Of a DNA stretch of 64,000 nt, positions 1 through 11,569 are shown one piece after another. The first letter of the stretch is position 1; every line of letters starts with the position of its first letter. The position numbers and the translations under genes were made by a program. This DNA is from Aselliscus stoliczkanus (Eukaryota; Chordata; Mammalia; Chiroptera; Hipposideridae). The stretch is from assembly GCA_033961575.1 (NCBI GenBank), contig CM066730.1, forward strand, positions 113,455,523 to 113,519,522. Reading direction: 5' to 3'. The notes beneath the pieces were generated by a model. The model made no database searches. It was not told the origin of the DNA and was given only the letters and a program-made list of their open reading frames with translations.

Positions 1-781
1 TCCAGTCTTCTTGTTATTCCCAAATGATTCTAACACCAGCAAATGTACAAAGTATAAACAATAAGTATGTATTTCTTTGTGAAGTCTTGTACATAGACTT
101 GTTCTCCTGTTAGACTTAAAGCCACTAGAGAGGGTACATGAATCTTATATGGCCTAGTATAGTATATCTTATGAATAGATATGATATGTGTATGTGTGTT
201 TCTGTATGTATTACAGAAATATTTCAGGATAACTGTTAGCAAGGGACTCCCTGTCCCTCAGAAAATTAGGTAAACTTGTCTTGAATGCCCAGTTTCGTAG
301 CCTCAAAAGTCAAGAGTCTCTGTTTCCCCAATCCAGTTCTTCGGACTTCTTTCTCCCCTATGGCTTGTGTATCTTGGTCCTGCCTATATTGATATAGACC
401 TGAAACTCAACCCATGACCAGTTACCCTCAATATGGACTATCTTCAAGCATTTATGACTTCATTAACTTGGTACCAAAGATTTAAGAGTGGTCACAAGTA
501 TAGGATGTGATGCCTTTTACCCTGAATCTACCTCTCTATTTCCACCTTCATTAGATTAACAAGCAAAAACTCTGCTCCTTTCCCAGGCTATTATAGTTTT
601 ACTGTACTCACATTCTTCTCACTCTCAACTGTTAATTCCAAAGAAGATCGTTGGGAAATTTCTCCCTAAAACATACATGTTCTCCTGAAAGGGATGCCAA
701 AAAACACCATTTTCCAAGCTTGGCACATAATCATTAAATGAATGGTAACATTTTGAATTTTGTGTATTTGAAGTAAGTAAA
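1..781. other. Unassigned non-coding DNA
   Basis: No element family, coding frame or RNA gene was recognised in this AT-rich stretch. Short open frames present here show no family motif, no codon-bias signal and no splice context. It could be old, decayed repeat or intergenic/intronic single-copy sequence. Confidence 0.5.
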
Positions 782-795
782 AGGAAAATTTGTTT

Positions 796-1222
796 GGTTT
801 TTAAAGATTTTATTGGGGAATTGGGGGAGGGGAACAGACAAGTTGCTGTCTTGTTGTTGTTGTTCTTCAGTCTAGTTGCGGAGGACATTGCTTCACTGGC
901 CCATGTTGGTATCATCATTGCGTTCTTCCCGGATTAAGCAGATCAGTCTTCGGCCTCTGGATGGTCGCTCACTGCAGCTATTGGCAGCTGACGCTGGCTG
1001 CCAGCCACTCACACTGGCTGCTGGCCACTCACTGTAGCCTATGGCAGCCCACTGCAGCAGGGGCTGCAGCCTACACCATCGTGGGGGCTCGCAGCCCAGC
1101 TCTAGGTGGAGCTGTTGTTAGCTGTGGAGGGCAGTATCACTGGCCCTCATATGTGGGATCCGAACCGGGGCCGCTGGAATTCCCAAAACCAGCTCTTAAC
1201 CAATGCGCCACTTGGCCGGCCC
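796..1222 (-). mobile_element. Long composite tRNA-derived SINE (copy A)
   Basis: A full-length SINE lies on the minus strand. Read that way it opens with GGGCCGGCCAAGTGGCGCA, a tRNA-like head with an A box (TGGCGCATTGG) and a B box (GGTTCGGATCC). It then has a GC-rich body and ends in a C-rich tail running into A-rich sequence. The flanks 782-795 and 1223-1236 (AGGAAAATTTGTTT versus AGGAAAATATGTTT) form a TSD with one mismatch. Pol III-type transcription and L1-dependent retroposition are inferred from the family class. Open frames across it are shadows. Confidence 0.92.
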
Positions 1223-1249
1223 AGGAAAATATGTTTTAACCACCATTGA

Positions 1250-1590
1250 GAAGTTAAACTTTTTATTCTAACTCTTGGTATCCCTTGATACTCTTAAAAA
1301 TTATCATAAATCCAAAGAGCTTTTATTTATGTGGGTGATAACTTCCGATGTTTACTTATTAGAAGTTGAAAAAAAAGAATTTTTAAATCTCAAGGATATA
1401 TAAACTCATTTTATTAGCCCTCAGAGTGATGACCTCATCCCACATCACACAGCCTCTGAAAATCTCTCTTACACCTGTGGGAGGATAAGAATGGAAAAGG
1501 CAAGTGACTTCTTGATATTATTATGAAAATAGGTTTGACATTGCAGACCCCCTGAACCACACTTTGAGAAATTCTCTCCTAACCTAGAAG
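1250..1590. mobile_element. Old hAT-Charlie-type DNA transposon relic
   Basis: The block ends in CCACACTTTGAGAAATTCTC, which resembles the subterminal inverted repeat of Charlie/MER elements (consensus ends in CTTTGAGAACCACTG). The AT-rich interior, with the GACCCCCTGAACC stretch before the terminus, also fits that group. The left end is not resolved and no 8-bp TSD was found. Family assignment rests on recalled consensus similarity. Confidence 0.45.
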
Positions 1591-2039
1591 GCTGACTCTG
1601 ATGATTCTGGATCAGTACAATTTCTCTGCATGTAAATATATTAATAGAAATGTGATCTCTGTGCTCCCAGAATTTAAGATCTACTAACTATGCCCAAATA
1701 ATTAAAAGCTTCTGGGCTTTTCAAATGAAACATTGGTATGATACATGAGAAAGTTTGGCTGTCCTTGTCAAAATGAAAAAAGAATACAGATACGAAAAAG
1801 TTTATGTGAAACATGACCGTTTTACTACTAGTGCTACTTCTAGAAGAAAACTCTTCTGCAACTTTAAATTTAAAAAAAATCAATAGGTACAAAGAATTTA
1901 ATATTGATTTATCAAGTGTTTTAAAGGATTTGGAAGGTGGACAACAGGGAGGTGGGTTTCCCTACCATCGTTTCTTAGGCACCCAACAATTACTGAGTAA
2001 TGCATATCTACTAACTGAATTAGGGTAGTAGATAAACCT

Positions 2040-2460
2040 TTGTAACAGACACCAAACACTATGGTTTAAAGAATACTGAAATGTGTTCCTCCCTCACTCA
2101 CAAGGATTGCACAAGGTAAGCAATCCAAGTTATCATACTGGCTTTACTCCATGGGGCCATCTCTGGGCTCAGGTGCCTTGTATCTTACCGTTCCACCATC
2201 TACCATGGCATTATTTTCAACTGCATGGTTGAAGCTGGGTGATGGAATTCCATGATCTACCTTGCGGGAAGTAAAAATAGAACATGGGAGCTCAAATGTC
2301 CTATGTCTTAAGGCCAGGCTCAAAGTTAGCATACATTTTCCTGCTCCCCATTGTATTGTGAGAATGTACTACTCAGTCATTTGACCACACCTAGCTTCAA
2401 AAGAGGCTAAGAAATGTGCTCTCTGACTAGTCATGAACCCAGCCATAACTCTTTCACTGA
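2040..2460. repeat. Ancient interspersed repeat, family not named
   Basis: The sequence has the layout of an old mammalian repeat also seen at 41190-41640 and 48190-48560. Shared points are a short frame around a TTTATTTCTCTCTCATG-like core, a GGCTC-rich centre and a closing segment like TTTGACCACACCTAGCTTC. No TSD and no coding capacity were found. Confidence 0.35.
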
Positions 2461-4573
2461 AGAAGGCGGGCAGGGTGAATTTTGATGGACAAGTCACAGT
2501 ATTCATCACATAGAGTTTTTAGTTAATTTTTTTCAATCAGCAAAGTGTTCTATCTCTCAGGCTTTAAAATACAAGCTCTAAATCTGTAACTACCAGGTTA
2601 AAAAAGACCATAAATCGTTTGACACTCTTAGTAACTGTTCCTATGTTAAAATGATTGCTTTCGGAATACTCCCTCTCAGCTGGAGCTTTCTTAGAACCCA
2701 GCCACAATTCTGTAAGAAACCAAAGCTTCATAGAGAGGCTATATGTTGGTGTTTTGGTGAACAGTCCTATTTGAGTCCAGCCTTCAAATCATCCTAGTCC
2801 AGGCACCAGACAGGTGAGTGAAGACACCATCTTAGTAACATCTACCAGTCCCAGCTAGTCCAGTCCCCAACCATTCAAGTCACCAGATGTTGGAATCATC
2901 CAATTTGAGGCCACAAACATCATTGGAACAAACAAGCAACCCCTGAATATCCTATCCAAATTCCTGAACCATAGAATTTGTGAGCATAATAAAATGGTTT
3001 GTTTCAGGGTGGGGGAGCAATAGATATTCATGGTATTAGATAACTGGAACATACATTCTAAATTGGATATTTAGGTAAGCCCTCTTCTCAAACTTTAATA
3101 GAATTTTTCTGTAATATTTAATTTAAATTCCCTAAACTGATCAATTAAAAACAAAGTTTACCTTTTACAATCATTCAAGTATTTGATAATATTTATGGAG
3201 TACCTACACTTTATTGAGGTTATATCTATAAACCACAAACCCTGGAACCCAGTTATAGTCATTCTTTTGTTTCTCAAGTAGATTTTAAGTTTCTTGAATG
3301 AAAAAATAATATATCAGACTTCCGTAATCTCCACAGAATCTAGTATGTAAAACTCATTATGAGTAAATACTTAATGAGAACTTGTGTGATAATTTTTTAA
3401 TTTATAATAATAGTCTATACAAGTAACCATTCTTCATGTTCATACATATAGCATTCAGGTATGGCTGAAAAGACATGCATTTTCTAATAAAAAATAACTG
3501 CTAGTTATAAGTACTTATAAAAACGACTTTAAAATACATCACTTTATAAAGATACATACGAAGGGTTTCCTTTAAAGATACTATTTTGGAAAAGAATATT
3601 ACAGTCATTTGCATATTTATTTTTATATGCTGGTAATTCACTTGATCTGTGTATTGCTTTTACAGTTTAACTGTAAGCCTCTCACCAAATGAAATTTTAT
3701 TTTTAAAGTATCTTATCACCACACACACATATGCAAGCAGTTTGAATGGTGTGAAATACAAGATCCACATTTCAATTGCTTTACTATGTTGTCTATCACA
3801 ACTAGAGCTTCCTAAAATTCTCCTTTATTAGAGCAAACTGTGGATGATTCAAATACCATGCTTCAGCTGCGTTCATCACTTGAATGAGATAAGCTCTCAG
3901 GACGATGTATTCAAAAAACTATGGTTCAAACTGTGTTATCCTGCTATAAAGCAATCTGCTAAACATTTCTGAAGCAATTTAGACAGCTGTGACTTAGTTG
4001 CAAACAATGTGGACACTTAATCTATTGACTTGAAATTGGGCCTGCAGAGATGGTATTCAAGAGTTTTCTCATGAGTTCATTTGTTACATAGAAAAATGCT
4101 TCCTATGTTTTACGTGCTAAGAATGGAAAGCTAAGAACTATCTATATTAAAACAAAGAATAAAAATGACTGACCTTGGAAATTGGGTTTTTATTAGAGTC
4201 TGTAGTATTGTAGATATAATGATATTATACCACTTATTGTAGGTATAAACATATTTTAAGGGCTTTTTACTCAAAAGAATATAAAATGCTTTTAATTTTG
4301 TTCCAGGTTATATTTGTCTTAGTATACATTCTTCATAAATATTGGTATATGGTTTGCCTATATTATCAACATCATCCTCTTTTCATTGTTTTCTTATGCT
4401 GATAAAATCTGTATTCGGAGTAAATAATTATTCACCTAAGAAACACATTCCTTTCTCACTTGAAACACATTTCAAAAATAAATCTTTGTACTGAGATAGT
4501 TAATAAAATGTTCCGTTAGTTAACTATACTATAATCTTTAATACTGATCAAACCATATTAAAATTTGAGATGC

Positions 4574-4601
4574 ACTACACACACACACACATACACACAC
4601 A
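4574..4601. repeat. (CA)n microsatellite
   Basis: A short CA dinucleotide run interrupted once by AT, followed by ACGTATATA. It is typical neutral mammalian simple sequence. Confidence 0.85.
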
Positions 4602-5657
4602 CGTATATATTCATCAATATGTGAATAAAGAGAAAGGACTATAGACACATACAGATTTATCAAAATAAGGGAAAATAAATACTCATGTTTAACATTTTTT
4701 AGTCAGTTATTTTTAAAGATGTCATTTAGGCTGTGGCTATAATATGCCAAAACTCACTATTGGATATCATTCGACTATAACTATACAATGTTAAAATTCA
4801 GTTATATTTGTTTAATCTAACCAGTAGATAGGCTGGGTATTCTCATTTCCAACTTCTTGGTTTGGCATTATGTGAGTATAGTTAACAGAATAATTAAGCA
4901 AATAATTTTTTTATAGCCTGTTGATTTTTTGACAAATTTAAGATTACCTCATATTTTTGCTTTTGAACCATCCTGAAACTGTTAACCTTCTAATGCATTT
5001 TTCTCCTCCCACTGGTCCATGATATAGACTAACAATTCTAGTAATGGCATCTCTGAATGAATCATTTTTCATTAGTACCTGTTTTACTTTCCCTATGTAC
5101 CAAGTGAAAGTTGATCTCAATTTGGGTGATCCCTATCACTTAAATGCTGAAAGGACTTAAATTCCTTAGCTATAATGGTATACTCAACTCATTTATTTTT
5201 CTTTGAAAGGCAAATAAGGCCAGAAGCTATAAAGACTCTTGTGAAAAACAAAGCTAATTCAAGTGTTAAAGATTTGATTTGTTATCTATATGCAGTTCAG
5301 TTCATACAGGACATCCTTTGTCTAAGGCAGTGTTAATAGATGAAAGATAGGGTATTCCTGGGAAAGATATGATGTGTGATAGTCAGGATTTTCTACATAT
5401 TCATTGGCTCTACACTTGTGATATTGATGTGGTCTCTGATGGAGAATAGCTTGCAGACAAATAGTAGTTATGTCTATAAATGGCAAAATATGTTTTCCAA
5501 TATACTATCATTTTTTCCCCCAAAAAAGGTCCCTGCCTTCACCAACTTAACTTCTTTACTCCACATGGTTAGAAATTACTTTAAATGGATCGATAAAGTA
5601 AGACGTAGAATAAGGGTAATATCCCACAGCTATTGTATTAATTCATTTAAGGGCTTG

Positions 5658-5658
<1 letters not shown>

Positions 5659-5704
<46 letters not shown>
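5659..5704. repeat. (TA)n microsatellite
   Basis: An uninterrupted alternating TA tract of roughly 45 bases, followed by CACTTTTTAAAAA. Long pure TA runs are self-complementary and prone to length change. The isoleucine-tyrosine repeat in the overlapping frame is an artefact of this tract. Confidence 0.95.
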
Positions 5705-5707
<3 letters not shown>

Positions 5708-6654
5708 TTTTTAAAAACCTGTAATTCTAAGGTGATTTGTACCTAGCCTATCCCAAGAAAACAATCCTAACTTTAACCCTTTCCACAGGAAAAAAATATA
5801 TATATTTTTTCCCATAAATTAGTTTTAAAATTCTTCCTTTTGTCAAATCTATACATATTACAGTCAAATTTAAGTCAGTTCTCCACCTCAACTTTAACAA
5901 TAGAGTAGCTACCTGATTTTTACATTTAGAAATTGAAAATAAGAGAAAAAATAATTTTTAGATATATGTATGTATTTGAATTGGATTAATTGGATGACTT
6001 ATTTAAATCTCTCTGTTCAGCAATTGTGAATTTGTTTACATGTAATCCAAATTCAATTTTCTTAAATATTTCTTAAATAAATGTGTTTGGGTCCCATTTG
6101 CTTCTTAATTTTAATTACCCTGTGGATCTGATGAACATGATCAGCTAAGGTACAGAAAAGAAAGTTCTTCATTTCCATTTCATACAGGCAACGTTTAAGA
6201 TTTGAGCTCTAGCTTTAGTTCAAATTGCCACTACAATTTTATTGTCAGTGTTTATATCGGAGTTGCACTATTTTGTATTTCTCTGTCTGACAGTATTGGC
6301 TTCTGTTTAATTGATCCACCAGGAGTAAAACAGTAAAGCAGAGAGAGGATGAAACAACAGTAGAACTTGGAAGTTAAATAAAATACATATTGAATTTTAC
6401 TGCTCTCCCGAGGACTAATACCAGCTGTAAGGTCTAAGTTTAACTCCCTGAGACTGAACTAAAGATTCTCTTTCTGCCTACCTGTTTGCCTTCCTTGACA
6501 AGTACACTTATTGTACCCAACTATCACATACAACAAAACATAACTTGTATGTATTATGTGTATGTGTATTTGCATGGATTGAATTCATTTCTTTTGTCAA
6601 TAATAATTTATAATAAACATTTATGTGAAGTACTATTCATATGCATTATATTTT

Positions 6655-6790
6655 ATCTTCCAAACAATCCTATAAAGTAAGTACTACTAGTTCTTAGCTT
6701 TATAGGTAGGGAAACTGAGGCTCAGAAGGGTTGAGTGAACTGCACAAGGCTTCAAAACTGTAAGAGGCAGAACCAGGATTCAAAGTTGTC
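6655..6790 (-). mobile_element. MIR SINE fragment
   Basis: The segment GGGAAACTGAGGCTCAGA, followed by an AACTGCACAAGGC-like and an AACCAGGATTC-like block, is the reverse complement of the conserved MIR core. No TSD is visible, as expected for this age. Confidence 0.8.
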
Positions 6791-7239
6791 TGGCTCCAGA
6801 ACCTATGCTCTCTTAATGCTAACAATCACTCATGCAACTATGAATAGCAAAAATCCATTTATTAATGGTTTGAGGCAAAACAGATGTACAGAAATCGAAC
6901 AAGAAGAGGGAGGCAGTTACTGGAAAAATAGGATTTGGGAAACCATTATGTTAATTCCAGGTTTTCTGTCACTTCAACTAGAGTGGGCACCATATTGAAT
7001 ACTTTCTCTGGGTTATTCTCTTTTCCTTGTTACACCTACACAAAGTGGTCATTCGAAACTTTTTTGTTGAATCCTTGTCTAGATCTTTGGATCTAAACAT
7101 TTTCTAAATCTTTCTAATCTAGATGTTGTCTAGTTTTTCTAGATCTTTCAGAGCTAGAAGACAGCAAATAAGGAATAAGCCAGGAATCCTACTTTCGAAC
7201 CCCTGACCCAATTTTGAGTCTTAGGACTAAAGCTTCAGA

Positions 7240-7354
7240 ATCTTTTTTTTTTTTTTTTTTGAGGGCAGTATCACTGGCCCTCATATGTGGGACCGAACCG
7301 GGGCCGCTGGCTTCCTAGGCCAGCGCTTAACCACCGCGCCACTCGGCCGGCCCC
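7240..7354 (-). mobile_element. Short head-only SINE (copy B)
   Basis: On the minus strand this is a tRNA-like head of about 95 bp followed directly by an A tail, seen here as an 18-T run. It lacks the composite body and the AATAAA/TCTTT tail of the long copies. The B box reads GGTTCGGTCCC. Direct repeats at 7223-7239 and 7355-7371 (AGGACTAAAGCTTCAGA) form a perfect 17-bp TSD, so the insertion is recent. Confidence 0.93.
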
Positions 7355-7371
7355 AGGACTAAAGCTTCAGA

Positions 7372-8390
7372 TAGATGAGGCCACATTTTCAATACTCATC
7401 TAATATTTATTGATTGCATATGCCTTTTTAGTAATAACATCTTCCCTTTTGATAAAATGCAGCAAAACTCTTATGTGTGACTTTGGGTGATAAGATGACA
7501 ATCTGCTTTTTGGAGGATAAGGCTTCCTTTGGGAATGTTTTTTATTTGATTCCTAGTGTATTCAAGTTGTGTAATAGATAGAATGTAGTATTTTATATTA
7601 AAATTAGAGGAGTTAAGAGACCATTTTAACCCTTTTATCCCTATCTTTTCGTTTCAAATAATTTTAATAAAGCAGGAATACCATATGCATGTTCTACTAG
7701 TATGTAAAGGACATACAAAGGGCTTATTTTCCTATCCCCAGTGAATTACTTTTGAAATATACTCTTTATTACTGTGATATTTTTCCTAATCATTCATTTC
7801 TAATTACATTCACAAGTCATTTTTAATAGTGACACTGTACTTCTTTATTCAGTTAAACATTTGCATAATGTTCTTTATACAATTAAACATTAGCACAGGT
7901 ATTTTGGATTACACAATGTACTAAGCTCTTTAACACTATATTTGAAAAGGCATGTTTCATTTGTCTAACTTAAAACTATAAAATTAAGAAAATTCAGTAA
8001 TGATCCTGAAATTCTTTGACAAACATACCGCAAATAAATTTAAGAAAAAATTATTATGCGAAGACCACCTATTCATTCAGTATTGGCTGGGAATCTTAAA
8101 TCTTAAATGGACCTGACACTAGATTTAGTTTATAATACAAGTTAGGAGCAACTTTCTGGTATGCAAATATTTTTACTCTGCATATTTAAATTTCTTGATG
8201 GAACTACTCTAAAATTGAAATTGAAATTGAAACCAAGTATCCCTGGTTTGTTGTGTCTCAGATGATAGACAATAAATGATTGCCAATTCAAGGCAGTAAT
8301 TGAATATCTCCAGTCTACATATTTAAGATTAATATAGGAACAAGGGAAAAGATACCCTTACAGGTTAATCTTTGGCTCTCATCTTCCTAA
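7372..8390. other. Unassigned AT-rich DNA
   Basis: No gene, RNA or clear element recognised. There is a small tandem ATTGAAATTGAAATTGAAA tract near 8213. Otherwise nothing stands out. Confidence 0.45.
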
Positions 8391-9165
8391 GTGATCACAT
8401 CCACTTTTCTAGCTTCCTCTAACATCACTGGGAGATGATTTCCAGTCTAGAATTCTAGCCTTGTCCTCTCATTAATTTCAGCCTCACGTTTCCTACTACC
8501 TACTGAACATTCTGGATATTCCCACTTGAATATTTCACATTTACCTCAAACTCAAATTATCTAGAGCAGGGGTCAGCAAACTTTCGGGACGGAAGAGCTG
8601 CCCAGGGTCAGCAAACTGTGGCTTGCGAACTGTGGCTCTGAAGTAAAATTGAAAATGAAAATAAAACTATCATTGTTTCATTTATAAAATGTTTAAAGGA
8701 TATTGTTCATATAATGGTTATTATATAAAAATATATTTATGGCTCTCGAATAATTTTTAAATTGTTGTGAGGGACAGGATTGGCTCTTCCAAGGGGTTGG
8801 CAAACTTTTGAGACGGAACGTACCCAAAGAGCCGCATGTTTGCCAACCCCTTGCCAGCCACAGTTTGCCAACCCCTGATCTAGAGCTGAATTGGTGTCCC
8901 TGTCGGGTTTCCTTATTTCTATGAAATCTTCACTCTTCTATTTATCCAGGCCAAAAAAATTGATTTTTGACTCATACCTCTTTACTTCCTTCTTACCTCA
9001 CATTGTCAATTGCCAAGTCTTATCTATTTATTACTTTAGTGTTTCTTACATCCATCCCTTATTTTTTCCTAAAGCCACTTCCCTATTCAAGGTCCCATAT
9101 AGCTCATGGGCTCATAATATACTAAGTAGTCTCCCAAAGCACAGGATATTTGGATGAGCTATACC
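8390..9165 (+). mobile_element. L2-like LINE relic, split by a hAT element
   Basis: Pyrimidine-rich sequence with segments such as ATTTACCTCAAACTCAAAT and CATTGTCAATTGCCAAGTC matches the general pattern of the 3' part of mammalian L2. It is interrupted at 8567-8877 by the hAT insertion. There is no usable coding frame. The name is from pattern recall. Confidence 0.5.
8559..8885. mobile_element. Non-autonomous hAT transposon with 8-bp TSD
   Basis: The element at 8567-8877 (311 bp) begins CAGGGGTCAGCAAACT and ends AGTTTGCCAACCCCTG, a hAT-type terminal inverted repeat. It is bounded by the exact direct repeat ATCTAGAG at 8559-8566 and 8878-8885, the 8-bp TSD expected of hAT transposases. It carries no transposase. 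Termini are doubled: a second CAGGGTCAGCAAACTGTGGC begins about 35 bp inside the left end, and a perfect 15-bp inverted pair lies at 8791-8805 and 8838-8852. Confidence 0.92.
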
Positions 9166-9169
9166 TACA

Positions 9170-9990
9170 AAATTGGCTGCACCGTTTTCTGCTGCTAGGA
9201 TCTGCTTACTGCCATCAACACTAGTGTCAAATTCTTCTCTGGATTCTCTCCAGCACTTTTTTTCTTAGCTTCCTTCCCCATCCCCCATAATTGGGAGCTA
9301 TCAGCTACACCTGAAAACCAGACTCCTTCTGGTTTTCTATTACAAATCTTGTAGCATAGCCCACATCTCTGGCAACACCGTCTCTGATGTAGAATTCTCA
9401 CTTAGCCTTAGATCCCCAGTGTTTACAGCTTACTCCTTCTGAATTACTAGGAGAGTGAGTCATGGTCTCAGAGGAAAGTTAGTCTCTCTCCTCACCCACA
9501 ACCCCCATACCTAAATCTAACTTCAATCTTTTCTTCCTAATCATAAGGTAGGACTTTCTTTCCCAAGAGACTACAGACATATACTAAAATTCACACAGAG
9601 ACCCAGTTGGCCAACAAGCTATATAATCCCATTTGGCATTTAACATGAATGGTGAAATCACTTGCATGTTTAGTGATGACAGCTGGTTCCTACTCCCTAT
9701 CCCATTCAAAGTTTTACCATAACATCTGTCTGCTTTGGGGTTATACTTTCCACATTTTGCTGCTACTACACATAAAGGGTGAAGTTCAAATATGTGACAC
9801 TCCCATTACCCATGAATATGTTAAAATAGGCTTCAAATTATGTGACTTAACCAGTAATTCTGACTTTTTTCTTTCCACTCTATAAAGCCTACAAGAATGC
9901 AAGAGAAAGAAAATGATGTTATCATAGGAATGACTTTAAATGTATAAAAAAGAAAGAGCACTGTTAGCAAACTTTCAAGGCACACCTATA
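9170..9990. other. Unassigned DNA
   Basis: No family recognised. The only notable item is the 32-34 bp segment at 9631-9664 that recurs at 11135-11168 (reported as a separate repeat). Open frames here are short and without motifs. Confidence 0.45.
9631..9664 (+). repeat. Short dispersed direct repeat, copy 1
   Basis: The segment starting ATTTGGCATTTAACATGAAT is repeated with one mismatch over 32 bases at 11135-11168, in the same orientation about 1.5 kb downstream. Neither copy sits at the edge of a recognised element. Confidence 0.85.
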
Positions 9991-10011
9991 ACTCGTAAGA
10001 AGTTAGTTGGG

Positions 10012-10463
10012 GGCCGGCCAAGTGGCGCATTGGTTAAGAGCTGGTTTTGGGATGCCAGCGGCCCCAGTTCGGATCCCACATGTGAGGGCCAGTGACACTG
10101 CCCTCTACAGCTAACAATAGCTCCACCTGGAGCTGGGCTGTGCGAGCTCCTGCAATGGTGTAGGCTGCAGCCCCTGCTGCAGTGGGCTGCCATAGGCTAC
10201 AATGAGTGGCCAGCAGCCAGCATGAGTGGCTAGCAGCCAGTGTCAGCTGCCAATAGCTGCGGTGAGCGACATCCAGAGGCTGGCGACCGATCTGCTTCAT
10301 CCAAGAAGAGTGCAATGACGATACCAACATGGGCCAGTGAAGCAACATCCTCCGCAACTAGACTAAAGAACAAAAAAAAAGATAGCAACTTGTCTGTTCC
10401 CCTTCCCCGATTCCCCAGCGCTGTTCCCCTACCCCAATTCCCCAATAAAATCTTTAAAAAAAA
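10012..10463 (+). mobile_element. Long composite tRNA-derived SINE (copy C)
   Basis: This plus-strand copy shows the family's full structure. The head has an A box TGGCGCATTGG and B-box-like AGTTCGGATCC. The body contains about three loose 20-bp units around GAGTGGCCAGCAGCCAGC. The tail is C-rich and ends CCAATAAAATCTTT plus A's. AATAAA plus TCTTT is the hallmark of T+ SINEs, whose pol III transcripts can be polyadenylated. TSDs at 9997-10011 and 10464-10478 (AAGAAGTTAGTTGGG versus AAGAAGTTAATTGGG) differ at one base. Confidence 0.94.
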
Positions 10464-10479
10464 AAGAAGTTAATTGGGA

Positions 10480-10974
10480 TATGCCTCAAATCCTTTACAA
10501 TAGGTGGAAACACCATTGTCCTATCACCCTGACATTGAGATCATTCTATTCGTGGGTCTATTTTTTTTTTCTTCAAAAGCTTTGTTACAAGAAAGGAATG
10601 GTTAGACTTCTTGCTTGAGCTCAGTAGGTAGGCATTTAAGCAGCGGTCACCCTCTTATTGATCAGGTACTGTACTCTTAAAACCTACAGTGACTAGGTGG
10701 GTTATGTATATGAATGAAGTAGGTAGAACACAAGGAAGACAATGCTGATAAATGACAACTGGCACAGAACACAGTATCTGGGAGACATGAAGGAGAGGTG
10801 ACGATGGCAGAAAATGGTAGAGTCTTCCCCACCTAAAAAGTGCAGTGGCTACATGAAGATGGAAGTTATATGTTAAGGATTGCAGAGCAGAAAGACAGGA
10901 GGAAACTGGATCCCTGATAATCATGGGGGCAACATATAAACCCAGGACCACCTACCTCCACACATAACTGGTAA
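10480..10974. other. Unassigned DNA
   Basis: No element or gene recognised between the SINE and the old repeat that follows. A minus-strand frame at 10655-10951 has no recognisable motif. Confidence 0.4.
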
Positions 10975-11350
10975 GTCCAGGGAGGTGGAGACTTTGGGTA
11001 TACCAGACCTGGGAATCAGCAAGACTTTCTCCATCTCTCAGGTCTTGCTTTCTTCTGCTTCTGGCATGTTAGCTTTGTCCTCTCCTGGGTTGGTTCTTTC
11101 CACATGGTGGGGAAAATGCCACCTGAAGTTTCTTATTTGGCATTTAACATGAATAGTGAAATCACTAGCCTGCTTCAGGCTCCACAATTGGAGCTTATGA
11201 TCGAAAAGCAACATAGGGATGCTCCTCCCCTTCTAACCCCAGCAGAACAGTTGTGAGGAGGCCTTTGATTGGTCTCGGGCAGTTATATGCCCATTCCTGA
11301 ACCAATATGATTGGCCCTTTTAGACCAATGGAGTGAGGGAAGAACTGCCT
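10975..11350 (+). repeat. Ancient interspersed repeat, same family as 40310-41110
   Basis: Features shared with the region at 40310-41110 include the CTTCTTCTGCTTCT..CTTTCCACATGGTGG section and a later CCTTTGATTGG..CCATTCCTGAACCAAT section. These look like a widespread old mammalian repeat that I cannot name with certainty. The copy contains a foreign-looking 34-bp patch at 11135-11168. Confidence 0.4.
11135..11168 (+). repeat. Short dispersed direct repeat, copy 2
   Basis: This is the second copy of the 9631-9664 segment, with one mismatch over 32 bases. It interrupts an otherwise continuous ancient repeat, so the copy here is likely the derived one. Confidence 0.8.
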
Positions 11351-11439
11351 GAAGGAACTAGAGGGAGGCAGATACAAACTGTAGTTCCCATGTAGTTCCA
11401 TTGCATCTCCTGTATTGTAATTGACATTTTAGTTCTCTG

Positions 11440-11565
11440 TCTCCTCTACTGCTTTGTAAGGGCCTTGAGGGCAAAGACTGTACCTTATTTTGTACCCACC
11501 CAATCAAGAACAGCAGTTGGCATATAGTTGTCCTACAGTAAATATTTGCTGAAGAAATAGTAAAT
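11440..11565 (+). mobile_element. L2 LINE 3' end fragment
   Basis: The order CCTTGAGGGCAAAGACTGT, then a CAGTTGGCATATAG-like block, then AGTAAATATTTGCTGAA is the typical 3' end of mammalian L2. It is old and has no TSD. Confidence 0.7.
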
Positions 11566-11569
11566 AAGC

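Larger units (their letters stand above)
2470..6655. other. Unassigned AT-rich DNA with microsatellites
   Basis: Apart from the CA and TA microsatellites listed separately, no element, exon or RNA gene was recognised in about 4 kb. The frame at 5376-5714 runs through the TA microsatellite and is not credible as a gene. The stretch may contain very old repeats beyond recognition by eye. Confidence 0.5.

Noticed and set aside
5376..5714. 112-residue frame ending in Ile-Tyr repeats
   Set aside because: The end is the TA microsatellite and the rest has no motif.
10012..10090. tRNA-like sequence considered as a tRNA gene
   Set aside because: A and B boxes are present but the cloverleaf is not intact and the sequence continues into a SINE body with TSDs.
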